64,000 nt of DNA from Liquidambar formosana (Eukaryota > Streptophyta > Magnoliopsida > Saxifragales > Altingiaceae). Positions 46,102 through 59,351 of the stretch are shown piece by piece; position 1 is the first letter of the stretch; every line of letters starts with the position of its first letter. Location of the stretch: the NCBI GenBank assembly GCA_039720395.1, contig CM077828.1, forward strand, positions 15,908,264 through 15,972,263. The letters run 5' to 3'. The notes beneath the pieces are model-generated. The model worked only from the letters and a program-made list of their open reading frames with translations, was not told the DNA's origin and ran no database searches. Both the position numbers and the translations under genes were made by a program.

Positions 46102-49100
46102 CATATTACGCACTATATTTTGTGTACATACGCATGCGTCTCGAGTATATCATTATGTAATTTTTGAAATTTTTATTTAAGTCTAGCACGTTTACCTACT
46201 GCACTAATTGTTGGTGCATTTTATTTGAATTTTTGGCATGAGAATTTTGGTCACAAATTTAAAATTTGTGACAATGTCCAAGAATAATAGTAAAAGTATG
46301 TGACTCCTTAAATACATGATAATGGCTAATGGCTTTTTGGGCATAATGGCATGTTTTATCCTAAGGGTGTGGTATTTTACAGAGGTCACAGTCTCGACTA
46401 CTGACATTGTGTGGGTGCATGTATAGTGTGTTAGAATATGTATACATGTATATATTTCATGCATTACATAGGCTGGTTCAAACCTTAAACATATATATAT
46501 ATACAAGTGCTCATGTATCACATTTTTTGAGACTTGTAATGGATAATGAACATGATGAATCAATTTGCATTTAGATAGACACTACAAGCTGAAACAATCA
46601 GTGGTTAGTATAGAAGGTGAACTGTGTAGTTGATCTATTTTGTGATTCCTCTATATTTTAACATGCAAAATATTTGGTAAAAAATTTATTATGTAATTTT
46701 TCAATGCATTGGTAATGTGATAGCATACTCTTTTTGGATTTATTATTATACCATGAAAAAAATTTTGGGTTATGTATACATGCACAAACTCAATAAATGA
46801 ATAAATGAATTTTGGAATTATATATTCTCAATCACATATAAAGTAATTTTAGCATGCAAATAAAGAATTGGGATTGAGATTTTTAGAATGGGCATAAAAG
46901 CTATCCCAGTTTAGGGAATGTAGTTGGCCAAAGTGGGTGGTAGCTGCCAAAGTGGCCCATTCACAAAGGTTGACATAATTTCTCATTCAAAGTATTATGG
47001 GATAGGATTGCGTTTTTGGATTATAGTATACAATCACCTGCCCAAAGGGGGTTATTGTGTGTGACAATTCAAGAATGGCATGGGGTGATTAGCGGGAAGG
47101 TATGGATCTAGAGAGTACCTTCTGCCTAAAGGTGATGGGCTTCTCAAAAATTTATACAGTTCTTGTTGATCAGCCTCATGATAAAGTTTTTTGGAGAGCA
47201 CCTATTAGCATGTTGTATTCTCTACCCAAAGGGGAGTTTATGATGATGCACCCAGGGTTCTCGCCATAATAAGACTTATAAGGTTTTCGAGCTTATTTAT
47301 GGGTATATCTAATCAATTGCCCATGTTGGTTAAATAAAGGAAATGATCATCCATTATTGTAATTGTATGCATTATGTTTGGATGATATGTAATATTATTT
47401 TTGAATTGCTTCCGCAGTTTTTAATTCTTCTGCTTTTACTAGCCAAATGTCTGTAATTGAAATTTTCGTTGGCAATAACTATGGGAAATAGAGACAACAT
47501 GTACAGATTGTACTTGGGTTTGATAAACTTATTCACATGGATAATATTGAGAATCAAGATGATTATCTTGTTTTTGTATCCATGATTTGGAGTATGTTTG
47601 CCATCAATAATTATGTATCTATGATTAAACTCTGATTGTTGCAAATATATCATAAAGAATTAAGATATATAATTAATTCTTGCTTGGCGAGATGATGTCA
47701 AACATTATTAATTCCCATAATGATGAAAGGGGAAGCGTTAACGACTTTCTCATGATTCCAATATCAATCGTGGACTTAGAGACTTAAAGAATTAATTGAT
47801 GATTAATATTAATTGCTCTTCTAGTTCCTTTTTGAGATAAATAATTATCAATCATAAGTTTTTTGATAGCATGTTAGGTACTATCATAGTGATAAGATAC
47901 AATATATTATTGTATTATTGTATTCAGAATAATAGAGAATTTATATTTAGTGGATTGATTGTAAGCCTATTGAGAACTATCACCAACTGTAAAATGTTTA
48001 TATTCGTTAATGCAATATAGGAATGGATTGATAATTATTGGTGATGTTGAAGTTATAATTAGGCTGAAAACAATCGTAAGTACATGACTGATGTAGTATG
48101 TTTTCAAAGATTGTGATATTGATTGTGATTTTAGTTTAAAGCTATTTTTGTATTAATTTCAATTATAAACTAAATTTGGCACATTTGCTTTGAAAGCTAC
48201 TATTTTTTAGTGGTCTTGTAAATTTTCCTTTGATTCACTGACTCTTAACCCTTTACTGAAATATGTTTTCAATGGTCAAAATTATTGATCTTGACAACTA
48301 TTTGCAAATTTAATACTGAAAACAATTTTCAAATTGATTACATGAAAGTAGATGAAGATTTTGATTTTATGTGAGTAACGAAAATCAATTGTTAAAACTT
48401 TTGAATGTTCAAGCTAACAATAATAAACTATGAATAAGTAATTGTATTGGGCATTGGTTGTCATGGATTGATTTTAAGTCTTCATATATTAGTAGTATGT
48501 CTTCCTTATTACATATTGTTTTGCGCGCTATTGTACAAATTTTCACATACATAATTGAACTAAATTGTTCTAAAGTGAATAAAGGGGTAAAATGTGATTT
48601 GAAGAAATTTCTATGTTTTTAGTAGACATTAATATAGTGATAATATCCTAAAAATAATTATTATCAATGCATGAATATTAAGGTCAGTGGGAATAAATTC
48701 ACTCATAATTTTATTGTACTTGAGCAATATTGTCATTCAAGTTTTAAAGTAAAAGGTTTAAGAAAATATCTATATATATATATATATATATATATTTTCT
48801 TTTAGTTGTGTTGTATTTGAAAGACATTTATAGTTTCCACATTAAGAATATATTTTTGCATGGTGAAAATATCTTGTATTAATTTTCTTATCTTAAAAGG
48901 ACAAGTTGAATATAAAGTCAATAGAAAATAAAGTAAGAAATAATTTATAAAGAATGTATCATATGTTTTTGCCAATTTTGGAGCATATTGAGTACTTGAG
49001 ATTATGCTCATTCAAGTTTTGCATATGTATTAGATTTACATGTGGATTCTCAGTGTTTTCTTTGAATGGGCAAAAACAATACGATGATTAAGATATTTAT

Positions 49101-50212
49101 CATGAACTAAAGCCTTATAAATTTTACTTGTCCATGATAGAACTAATAAGGTCAAAGGGCTATATGAAATAAAGAGTTTATAAACTTGTATGAATTTTTT
49201 CACCATGATTATAATATAATTTTTATATATGGCATAAGAGACAATAACTTTTGTACGGCTGGTATAAAGACATAATGTTCTTAGTAGTTAGAGAAAGTAT
49301 CATAGTAAGCAGACAATAATTATAGTTAAAAATAATTATGATTGGGCGCCACTAACATGCCTAGCCTATAAAGTTTTATAGTTGTCTTAGGCTATTTTAA
49401 ATATGCTTGATTAGTGGGAGTTCAAGATTATGTGATGACTAAATTTTTCGATGTGATGCATAATCCCATTTAGGATGAGGTAACCCATAAAGTACGGGGT
49501 TTTTTGCCGTTAAGGTTTGTGAAGTTATTTCGTGAAATAATATTTATTTGTTATATTGCCATATTTTGTGCACATGTAGTTTTTGTTTAAGGCAAGATGA
49601 ACTCATCATAAAGAAAATCGTTCAAGAAAGTAGACGTCTATCTTGAAGTATGGTGGTACCAATTAATTTTCTTATACTATATTATTGTGCACATAAAGTA
49701 TGATTGATGTCATTTTGAGCATATGATATATGCTATGTACTTATGTCTTATTGTTGTGCATGACATCAATAAAGATCTCAAGATATAAAGTAAAGACATA
49801 AGAGTCTCATTGGAGACATGTGAGATTCAGTTAGAAGCATAAAGGCTTCCTTGTAAGGCATAAAGAGGTTTCATGAGAAACCATGAAGAGGACCAATATT
49901 GAATTTAGCACAATTTTGATCACATTTAGTATGCTATTTTCATGTCACACTCACTCATCATTTAAAATCCATGTCGATAGGAAAATTAGCATTTGTGACT
50001 GTGGAGTGGTCTTATGTCGCTAAATGATGTAATGACTTCCATGATTCAGTGTTGGTATTCTTATTGGACTGGATTATGTTACTAAGGTGTTTTCATTCGG
50101 GCTATATGTACATGTGGCCACTTCAGTAAATCAACCCGAGAGTCGTTTTTGAAAATATTATATACGTATGTATTATTTTACTGTTATTAGTCAAATAACA
50201 ATCAATGTAGCC
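46102..50212. other. AT-rich sequence, no gene supported
   Basis: No credible protein. It includes a perfect hairpin GTCACAAATTT / AAATTTGTGAC (about 46250-46272) and a TA microsatellite (about 48770-48794). Three CTRCCYAAAGG words at about 47040, 47127 and 47222 lie in less AT-rich sequence. It may be the interior of the retroelement whose LTR starts at 50225, but no domain is readable. Confidence 0.4.
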
Positions 50213-50700
50213 CAAGTGGGAGAATGTTAGAATTTCATATATGTGGGCTTTACATTGATTGGTTTTCTGGATTACGAAAAACGGGTTGAATGTCTAGCCT
50301 GCAATGATATACGGTATAGCCCATTATAGTGTGTGATCAATTAAGTATTTGGGCTCTAGTGCACCTTGGTCTATGATATGGGATTATAAAGTGTGGGCCT
50401 ATTCCTTGTAAGTCAAGGAGTCCATAATGGGAAAGACTCCATAAAGTTTCTTTATAAATAGGCAGGTCCCTCTACACTCCATAAGTTGAAAACCCTAGTA
50501 GCCTGTCCCATTGGTGGCTGCATAAAGAAAAGAGGAGCAAGTAGAGGAAGACCGACCTCCTAACCGTGTGTCTCTTTAGCTTCCACAAGTACGCGCATAT
50601 TATTTTTTATTATTATTTCCATGTGTTCTAGTTTTCTAGTATGGACTTAATATATTGTTCTATCATGGATTACCCTTAAACCTATGGTTTGAATCAAATT
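50213..50700 (+). mobile_element. Copia-like polypurine tract and LTR start
   Basis: AAGTGGGAGAA (50213-50224) followed by TGTTAGAATTTC at 50225 is the usual Ty1/Copia 3' junction. TATAAATA at 50453-50460 precedes a leader-like region. The right end of the LTR and a second LTR were not found. Confidence 0.5.
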
Positions 50701-50824
50701 CATCAGGTTCTAAGGAAAAAAGGATTAACCCTTGATCTAGTCAATAGAGTTGTCTGAATCATTTGTTCGCATCATACTTGGGCATAGGTGCTAAAGAAGG
50801 CTACGCATTATAGGTCATGCGCTT

Positions 50825-51533
50825 TGTTGTGGTCACATGTGGGTTTATCCGACACAAAAGATTAGAAGAAAGAAATAACTTTAATATACAAGTAATGGAC
50901 TCACCACCAATAGGCTTAGGCTTTTTGTGTGGGTATGAGTTCCAGACATGTATATTGGACCTACCATGGTAGATCTTGGAGTCCTCTATCTCTTCAACAA
51001 TTGGTATCAGAGCCGAGGGTTGACAATCATGATGAAACTCTCTAAGCAGGTGTGTGCTAGTTTGATGGGCTCTTGGATTACAGTCACAGTATCACAATGG
51101 TCAGGTGAACTACTGGCTAGTCGTCTCAATAATGATGTAACTTAGGCCATTGGGCTTTACAAATGGTGAAGTGGTTGACCATGCATGAACCCTCAAAGGA
51201 GCTAGTAAAGTGCAGGCTCTCAAGCGCATGCTCAGGTTGTAGGGGAACGCAATGACTCATGAAGAGTTAGAGGATTCAACATAATGCTTGTGGAGAGTAG
51301 TGAATTAGACTCAAGGGGGAGTTGAACTTGATGTGGGTTACACGTGAAGCGGGAGATTGTTGTAGTCACGCGTGGGTTTATCCCACATCGGAAGATTAGA
51401 AGAAAGAAATGACTTCCATATACAGGTAATGGACTCACCACCAATAGGCTTAGGCCTTTTGCGTGAGTATGAGTTCCAGACTTGTATATTGAACCTACCA
51501 TGGTGGATCTTAGACTCCCCTATCTCCCCAACA
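50825..51533 (+). mobile_element. TRIM (terminal-repeat retrotransposon in miniature)
   Basis: LTRs 50825-50999 and 51358-51533 (about 175 bp), both TGTTGTRGTCAC...CAACA. The left LTR is followed by TGGTATCAGAGCC (51002-51014), complementary to initiator tRNA-Met, and the right is preceded by AAGCGGGAGAT (polypurine tract). Flanks CGCTT and CACTT form a 5-bp target duplication with one transition. The internal 358 bp code for nothing, so it depended on other elements for movement. Confidence 0.88.
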
Positions 51534-51867
51534 CACTTATCTTGTGTTCAAGAGCGCTTTAGGACTTAACCAATATAAATCCATGAGTGGCAACCCTAAC
51601 TCCTACACTCGTATAGGCAAGCTTATCAAGAATGCTTTTGTTCACTCCAACAAATGTTTGTAAGCTTGTTAAGGACTTTAGTCCATCCCTCAAATTCATA
51701 TGAAAGATAATTAATTTGAAATCTCTAATTTCAAATAATTTATGTATTAGGAAGTGTAACACCATTACAATTCCAATAGATACACTTATGATTAAATTCC
51801 TTTGAACTCTCGGCTTGAGATATTTAATTAATATCTCTAGTGGGAGTAGGCTACAATCATAGTGATC

Positions 51868-52218
51868 TCACCATATTGGTAATAATCCCATTTCCCTCGA
51901 GGTTTTCCATATCTTCTGTCCAGATATGGCTTTAGTAAGAGGGTTAGCTAACATCTCATTAGTCGGTAGATATTCTAACACGACTTTACCCTTTCTTACT
52001 AATTGTATAATATAATGATAATTTCTTGAAAGATGTTTAGACTTACTTGTAAATCTTTTATTCTTGGCCAAGTGAATTGCCGCCTTGTTATCACAATACA
52101 TAGTCACCGGTTGCACTGGTCTTTCAATGAATGGAATGTGCCTCAAAAATCGTCTCATCCAAATAATATCTTTACATGCTAATGACATAGTCACATGCTC
52201 AGATTCCATTGAGAACAT
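51868..52218 (-). pseudogene. Ty1/Copia RNase H C-terminal fragment
   Basis: The minus-strand frame reads MESEHVTMSLACKDIIWMR, then YCDNKAAIHLAKN, KHLSRNYHYI and EYLPTNEMLANPLTKA. This is the RNase H end of a Copia polyprotein, expected wording EAEY..L, YCDN.SAI, D.LTK. The metal-binding Asp of YCDN is present; the D usual in AD.LTK is replaced by N (ANPLTK). No further Copia domains on the right, so this is a truncated remnant. Confidence 0.8.
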
Positions 52219-53523
52219 TGCAACATGTGAAACATGAGCATTTTTATGCTTTGAAGCAAGTCCTTTCTAACTATACTCTCCATTGGGCAGCATTTCACTA
52301 ATCGGAAATGTAATAAATACTATCAACCATGTCAAAAAGAAAATATAATATACGGTCTAAGTTCCGATATTTAGAAACCAAGGAATAAGATTTTACAATC
52401 CCAATTCCAGAAATGGATGGAAGAGTCACAACCAGCTAATACACACATGCCTGCAAAAATGGTTCAGCATAACTACATGCATAAGCATGTCTCCTATTTC
52501 AGATGTGTTAAAAAAACATTTAACCACTGAACAGCTACGGGTTGCTTTGGGTATATTTCTGTTTTCATAACTAGTGAAACCAATTCACAGGAGAGGTCGG
52601 ATGGAGTTGTAGCACCCCCCTCCCTATCATGAACAGAACAAGGCCTATCCTTATCACATGGTGCAGAAATCCCTTTAGTTTTTGCAATCAATTGTTCTTT
52701 TTGTTCCCATGTTTTGGAATCAATTGTTGATTTTGCTCCCATGTTTAGTTTCTGATAAAAATGAAGGGTTGGTGGAGATACTCGGCTGCGTTTATGTTTT
52801 TAAAATTCAAAGCCCATACGTATTCAAAAAAGTTTTCAAGTGTCAGAGTGAAGTTACCTATGAACTAGCCTTATCAATATTTTGAAAGGAGGGTGTATGA
52901 GCCACAGAATCGAAAACCTTGTCTAGCACAATCTCTTCAGCATTGCTATATCGGTCCATCTAAAAGATGATCTGTATACCACCAATGCAGATCAAACAAG
53001 ATAGCAAAAATAAATTTTGGTATCATATAAAGAAAATGAAGTCATTAGAAGAGCAGTAGACCTCACTTTTCCATATCAAAGTTTCATGGAAGTTCTTACA
53101 GCTTGGCAATTATATGCCATTAGATCACTATCCTCCGTAATAACAGCTACAATTCCACCGAAGGTGTGTGCGTGGCTGCGGTGCATGTTTGTGAAGAAGG
53201 ACAGCAAAGTGTACAATGATTGATGGCAAGGCAAGTAGGGAACAAAGGCAGATAGTTATTGATACCAAGCTTCAAGATCAAGTATGGCAAATTGGCAATG
53301 GCGCCAGTTTTAAAATGAAATTGTATTAATTTAATCCTGCCCATCTTCAACCTATTTAGTTATAATCTTGACTGGATTAATTAATTACTATTAATATTTG
53401 GAATCATCTCACAAAGATAAGCATTCTTTCTTTTTTGGGTTGTCCAAATTTGTTTTTCACTCTTAAAAGTCAAATTATGAATTTTCTTAACTCTCTCATT
53501 CTATCCTTTATTGTACTAAGAAT
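52219..53523. other. Spacer with no assigned gene
   Basis: No family recognised. A short minus-strand frame at 52860-52960 starting MDRYSNAEEIVLDKVF looks protein-like but is isolated. Confidence 0.35.
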
Positions 53524-56139
53524 TGTGAACCCCGGAAATTGGGCCCACAAGGGATTGAGGAGGAAATAGGTTTGAAAAAGAAAAAGGAAAGGAGTCGCCA
53601 CCTTATTTTTTAAAGGAAACAAGGAAAACCCTAAAAATAGTTTGTTTTAAGAAAACAATTTGAATGACTCCATGTTTAAAAAGAAAAGGCAAAAACAGTC
53701 TTTTAGAAACCAAAGAAATCGGGGATTCGGAGGCTAAGTTATGACATGGGAAGGTTCTAGGCAAAGCCTATAGGCACCCATGTCACCCTTTCGGTCTCTC
53801 AGTTCATTTGGGCTAAATCAAGATCTTTCCATACAAAAATCAGCAAGTATATCATCACAAGAATTGCATGCATATCACATATTCCATTCATCCATCCATG
53901 CATAATAAGCACATAAAAACAGAAAATAAAGAAAAGAAAAGAAAAAAAGAAAGAAATCTAGGATACTTGGATCCTAAAATGGACTTGAGCCTCACGAAGA
54001 GCGCCTACGTACCATGCAACGAAATACATGGATCAAAGTCCACGTAGTTCGATTAGAATTAGGGTTAAATCCTAATACAAACCTATGGTTAAAACCCTAG
54101 GTTTCCTTATTTGAAAGAGAATTGATAAAACCAAGTTTGAATTTGGAAAACTTCCACAAAATGGAAACTTTGATAAAAACCAGAATTTTATTTAACAAGG
54201 AAACCTCTAATTACACCATAAACTCATATTAGGAAATAACCCTAAAGAGGGAGAAGGGAAAGAGTTATGGAAGGGAGGTGAATTGGGGCACCTTCACACC
54301 CACTTACCTGAGCGCAATAACTCCAAGCATTAGCCATTTCAAGCATTGGCAGCCCTATTTGCCATAGGATAATTACCACACCTATTTGCACCCTTACACA
54401 TGCTCAAAACCATGTAAAAACATTAACATGCAAATCTGAACAGAATAGTACTAAAGCCTAAAATCATCCGCTAAGCATGCTAACAGCAAAAACAGTAAAC
54501 TTTTATAAGCCCTAACACAATCCTAGAACCATATCATGCATAAAACCCTAGAAATCAACTAACATGCATGCAAAAATATCATAGTTACTCATATGTAAAG
54601 CATACACAGCAACTATGAAGAAAAAACAATAAAAAGACCTACTTTAACATGCTGTATGAAAACTAACATAAAACAAGGACACTAAAACCCTAAACTCACA
54701 AATATACTTAAAAACACACAAAACATGCTCCACACATACTAGAACCAAACTAAACAGAATCTAAATCATGCATATTAACTAACTAAAGTAATAAAACATG
54801 ATAAAAAACCCTAACACTAACATGCAATAACACTATCCTAGCACAAGGACAATAGAAGCACAAGAATCACACCTATGCATTAAGACCTATGGACTAACTC
54901 TAGAGCATGCAAAATCCATCATGAACATTATTATTATCACATGCATTAACTAATAGAAACCTCAATCCATGATAAAAAATCATAAGCATTACATGCAATA
55001 GAGCTATTCTACATGATATCCTAGTTTAAGCTTGAATAAAGAAGAATAATACCTTAGGGAAGCCTTCCTTACTGCTGTATGGACTCCTTCTTGCTCTTGT
55101 AGGTGTCTTCAATCAATGTTCTTCAAGGCTACAGCAGGTCCTCTAGCTCTCCTTCAAGTCTCTCTCTCTTATTCTCTCTCAAACACTTAAGTTTTAATGC
55201 ATAAAGTGGCTCACCTTATGCTGAAGCATAGGGGGGTATTTATAGAGTTCAATTAGGATTAACCAATGGCTAGGATTAAAACCCTAATAATTAATCCAAG
55301 GGCTATTAGAGACCCCCTTGGGGCTTAAGTAACTCAGAAGTTACCAAAAATTGGAAGGAAACTCGTCCAAAAGAGTCCTTGTTCGTCAAAATAGGCAAGA
55401 GTCCGCTTCAGTAAGGAAACATAGAGCAAATAGGAAAGTGCTCTCGGGTGACCACCAGAGCCTGGGTGGCTAGCCACCTGGGCCCAGGCGGCTAGCCGCC
55501 CAGGGCTGGGTGGTCACCCGAGCCCACTCCGGATTTTTGCCCTATTTTGACTCCTAATCCTTCTAGAAGTGTTTTAGGGGGCAAATTAACTCCGATTTTG
55601 ATGAAACAAAAGCCAAAACAACCGTGTTTCGATGAGGAATATGTTTTTGAACATTTTAGGGTGAAAACCACTAACCATAGGGGCATGTTTAGGTTTGAAC
55701 AAGGCGGTTAACCACTATGCTCTACCTTCGCTAAGCATAGGTATGCACATAGGATCAAACCAAATGCTTTCCATATCAAAATTAACCTTTCTAAAACACT
55801 TTTAGGGATGAAATAACGACTAATGAAAGTCCATTTGAAAAGATTTGGTTGGTAATTGTGAGTCAATTAGAGCTAACCCAAAGGAAGGGTCAATTAACCA
55901 ACTTGAACTACATCGAGCCATTTTAATCCCGAGCCCTTGTGACTTAAAAGACGATTATGCCCCTCAAGTCACAAAAGCTCTTATTATCCCTCAAAATCAA
56001 TTCCGAATCGAACCAAAATTCATATCCATTGTCCTTGTGACTCTAGAAAACTAATGCAAGTGACTAGACTCAAAAGCAAAACAAAAACATGCATGAAATG
56101 ATGAGCCCTACTAAGGTGGTGCAAAAATGGGGTGTGACA
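53524..56139 (-). mobile_element. Solo LTR of a Tat element, reversed
   Basis: TGTGAACCCCGG... to ...GGGGTGTGACA, the exact reverse of Tat LTR ends, with an exact 5-bp target duplication AGAAT (53519-53523 and 56140-56144). Minus-strand TATAAATA at 55237-55244. No internal sequence remains. Confidence 0.92.
55443..55522. repeat. 80-bp GC-rich palindrome in the second solo LTR
   Basis: Two 40-base arms meet at GGG|CCC (55482/55483), pairing at 34 of 40 positions. Same family as 42743-42826 and at a similar distance from TATA. Confidence 0.85.
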
Positions 56140-56145
56140 AGAATT

Positions 56146-58373
56146 TGTGAGGACCCAAGGCTTAATTTATGATAATTTTGGGTTAGGATGTGCTAAGGTA
56201 GGTTTTCATAAGCCTAGCACTTCTTTTTGTGTATGTTGAGCAATATAGTTGACTACAGTGACTTATAGTCGACTATATTGTTGGATAGAATTTCTTTTTA
56301 TATATGTTGAACAATTTGGTTAACTGCAGTGGTTTATAGTTGACCATAATGTCAGGCAAAACTTCTTTTGTGCACACTGAGCAATTTAGTTGACTATAAT
56401 GATTTATACTCGGCTATATTGTCAGGTAGAATGTTACGATACTATTCTTTGGGGAGTTTTAGTAGACTATAACTCATTATAGTCGACTATAATGCACGAA
56501 TTTCAGTTTATGGGCTAGATTTTTATGGAATAAAAGACCATTATACCCCTCACTTATACTCTTTTTATAAACCCAATTTCTAGAGGGTTCTCACCCATTC
56601 TTCTCAGTCGAGAGAGAAAGAAAGAGAAGAAGAGAAGGAGAAGTGGGCGGAGGCTCGACGGCAGCTCGCCGGAGCACGGTAGCCTCGATCCGACACCGAC
56701 GAGCTCGGATCTAACGTATTTTGGCTCAATCTACGCACGTATGTTTACGAATTTGGATTTCTTCACTCTATTTTTGAGGTAGAAGCATTTTCTTAGCTTA
56801 AACCATTGATGCATGGGGGTTTTGGGTTTAAATCATGTAAAAAAAACACATATATTTGGCATTCTTTGCATAAATATCATGCATGTGGGCGTATTTTATG
56901 AGTTTTGATAAATTTTGAAAAATCTAGGGCTTTGTATTATACCCTATTTGGTCATATGCATGTTACAACTCAAACCCTCACATGATTTAGGTTACAATGG
57001 GTTGGTTTACATACCCCTTCTTGTTATATTCTTGTTATTTATGAAACTCTTATATGTTTAAGGGTTTAAATGGGTTGATTTTAAAACCTATTGGACTATT
57101 TTGTGTGGTCGGAATATTGGGGGTCATTTTTATATAAATGTTTTTGAAACTATTATTTTGAAAAATGGTTGGGAAATGATTTATGTGAATTATGGGGTTA
57201 TTTCATATGATTTGAATGTACAAATGTGTTATATGGTTTTCTTGGAAAATTTATATAAAATTTTCTAGTTTATGTGGGAATTATGAAATTGGTAAATCAA
57301 AAGAAAAGTGGTAATGATATGAATATAGTGATGAGGGCTACTAGAGATAGGATTACTACGGTCCCAAAGGAACGGGACGTCTTGCCGTGTCTTCCTATCT
57401 TTTAGTCTTGGGCTATGTGCTCGAATAGAGGTTATAACGGTTCTATGTAGTGATGTCTTGTCGTGTTTCCTCTTGAGATTACTGCAGTCCCAGATAGGGA
57501 TGTCTTGCCGTGTTTTCTCTTATTTCTGCGCTCGAGGGCCCCGCATGACCTAAGGAGGATTTATTAGTTTGAAAGACTGATATTATGGATTGCCAGATAT
57601 GGTGGATGATGGTTATTGGCTTATAAGGCTGGGATATGATATCAAAAAATGATGGTCAATTCTTTTGTAAAATGATGATTTTGATAACAAATAACTTGAG
57701 TTATTTCTTACCTCTTTAGAAAGAAAAAGGGGCGTTTGTATTAAATGATTTAACTTCCGCAGTTTATTTCATTATACTTGAATCAGTCTTATTTATTGAA
57801 AATTATATTGCAAACTAATCGATGGTTTTGCAGGGTTCTTGAAAAGTATATAAATTATGGTTTTTTTTTTTTTTAAATCTTAGGTTATTTTGAGAAATGT
57901 TTTCCTACTAAGCGTATAGCTCATACCCCCATAGTTTTTCTTGTAGGTCATATTTTTAAAATAAAGCTTGACCTGGGGTTGGGAAGCATATCAGCATGGT
58001 TGCATTCATATAGAGGATCATTATATTTTATTTCGGCTTTGAGCCTAGGCATGTATTAATTTTAATTCATGGCCGGTAATAAATAGATAAGTAGTGGACG
58101 CAGATGTGGATGAGACCCATATGACTAGGATACAGCTTGTAGTGTTGTTTATTTTTGGAATATTGTGCGGATGGTTAAAAATGATTATAAATGGGTTTTC
58201 TACAGGTTTTATGATTAATCGATAACTTGGTGTGTCCTATTTACAAACGGGACCATGCCAGATTTTCTAAAAATGTTTTCAAAAGAATTATTTTTATTAA
58301 ACATCCACCAAAATTGGCATTAAATTTTATTTTCTTACTATATAACTAACGGTCCCCATTTCGGGTCGTTACA
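56146..58373 (+). mobile_element. Solo LTR of another Gypsy family (possibly Tekay/Del)
   Basis: Begins TGTGAGGACCC, ends CGGGTCGTTACA, with exact target duplication GAATT (56141-56145 and 58374-58378). TATAAA at 56576-56581 followed by a purine-rich leader indicates plus orientation. A three-fold GTCTTGYCGTGT word lies at 57380-57515. LTRs ending GGGTCGTTACA are usual in chromoviruses; that assignment is tentative. Confidence 0.85.
56220..56500. repeat. Degenerate ~72-bp tandem repeats in the solo LTR U3
   Basis: Three units and a fourth partial carry TTGAGCAATWTAGTTGACTA and TATAGTCGACTATA, the latter palindromic (SalI-type core GTCGAC). They lie upstream of the TATA box. Confidence 0.7.
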
Positions 58374-58378
58374 GAATT

Positions 58379-59351
58379 ACTTTAAATACAACCTATGCAT
58401 TGATAATAAGATAAGGGTGTTTTTTGAAAAAAAAAAATTTGAGTGGATGACAAATCAATGTAATAATTGCTTTTCTTAATATGCGTGCTTTTTCAAAGAG
58501 ATCTATTTGTGGGATGGAGGGAATAATAAAATTCAATTTTATCAGTTGTAATTCACGTGTTCACTGAATATATCCAGATGTATACATGTTTGATAGAGAT
58601 ATTTCATTGGCATCATTAGATTACAAATATATGTATTTTCAATATCAACATTCCAAAAATGTTTTATCTACGATAATCGTATTTATAGATGTTATATATT
58701 ATGTACATGTTAGTTACCACATAATAAATTTACCATGCATAAATTATATAATTTTAGTAAAAGGCTATTAAAGTGCAAGATATCCCAAACTTTGAAAGTC
58801 AGGCATAAGTCTCAAATTGTTGAAGAGAAACTATATAAAACATTTTTTTTTTTGGGTGATTTTGAGCCAAAAAGAATATTATGTGTTACTTGTGGTTAAA
58901 AAACTTGCCTATAATCCTTTCTTCTCTAGTTGCATTGGAGGAAAATATCGAAAAGCAGCTTTCTTGTTTTGATACTGCAGTAGCCACCGGTTTCTGAAGT
59001 CGATCAGAAGTTTGGATAATGATAAGGTCCAGATGACATCCAGTACTTGGGAAGTGATCAAAGGCCTCCATGGTTACTGAGTCTAAGTTTCCTTCAGCAA
59101 TCAGCTTCTGGTTAGGATTTCTCTCTGCCAACCAGTCTCTACTGCAGGTTTTTAGGGTCCTCCCACATTATTGATGACAAGACTCATCTCTAAGGTTACA
59201 CCAATCCCTCTGTCTAAATTGGTGCTGTTAAAAGCTAATCCTTGTCCAATGCTCATTCCTATACCATGTATACAGGATGAAGCATAGGGGATTAGTTCGA
59301 CTACAATACATATCCTCCGGCTATTAACATCTTTTTGCTTTTAAGGGTTTG
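58379..59351 (-). other. Unassigned coding-like fragment in spacer
   Basis: The minus frame 59131-58886 has LIAEGNLDSVTMEAFDHFP and STGCHLDLIIIQTSDRLQKP, with CTGCAG acceptor-like sequence just upstream. A second protein-like stretch on the minus strand near 59200-59290 reads GIGMSIGQGLAFNSTNLDRG. It may be an exon of a decayed host gene. I do not recognise the family. The rest of the spacer is AT-rich. Confidence 0.3.

Noticed and set aside
46204..46563. Minus-strand 119-codon frame
   Set aside because: AT-rich sequence, His/Ile/Tyr-rich without any motif; likely chance.
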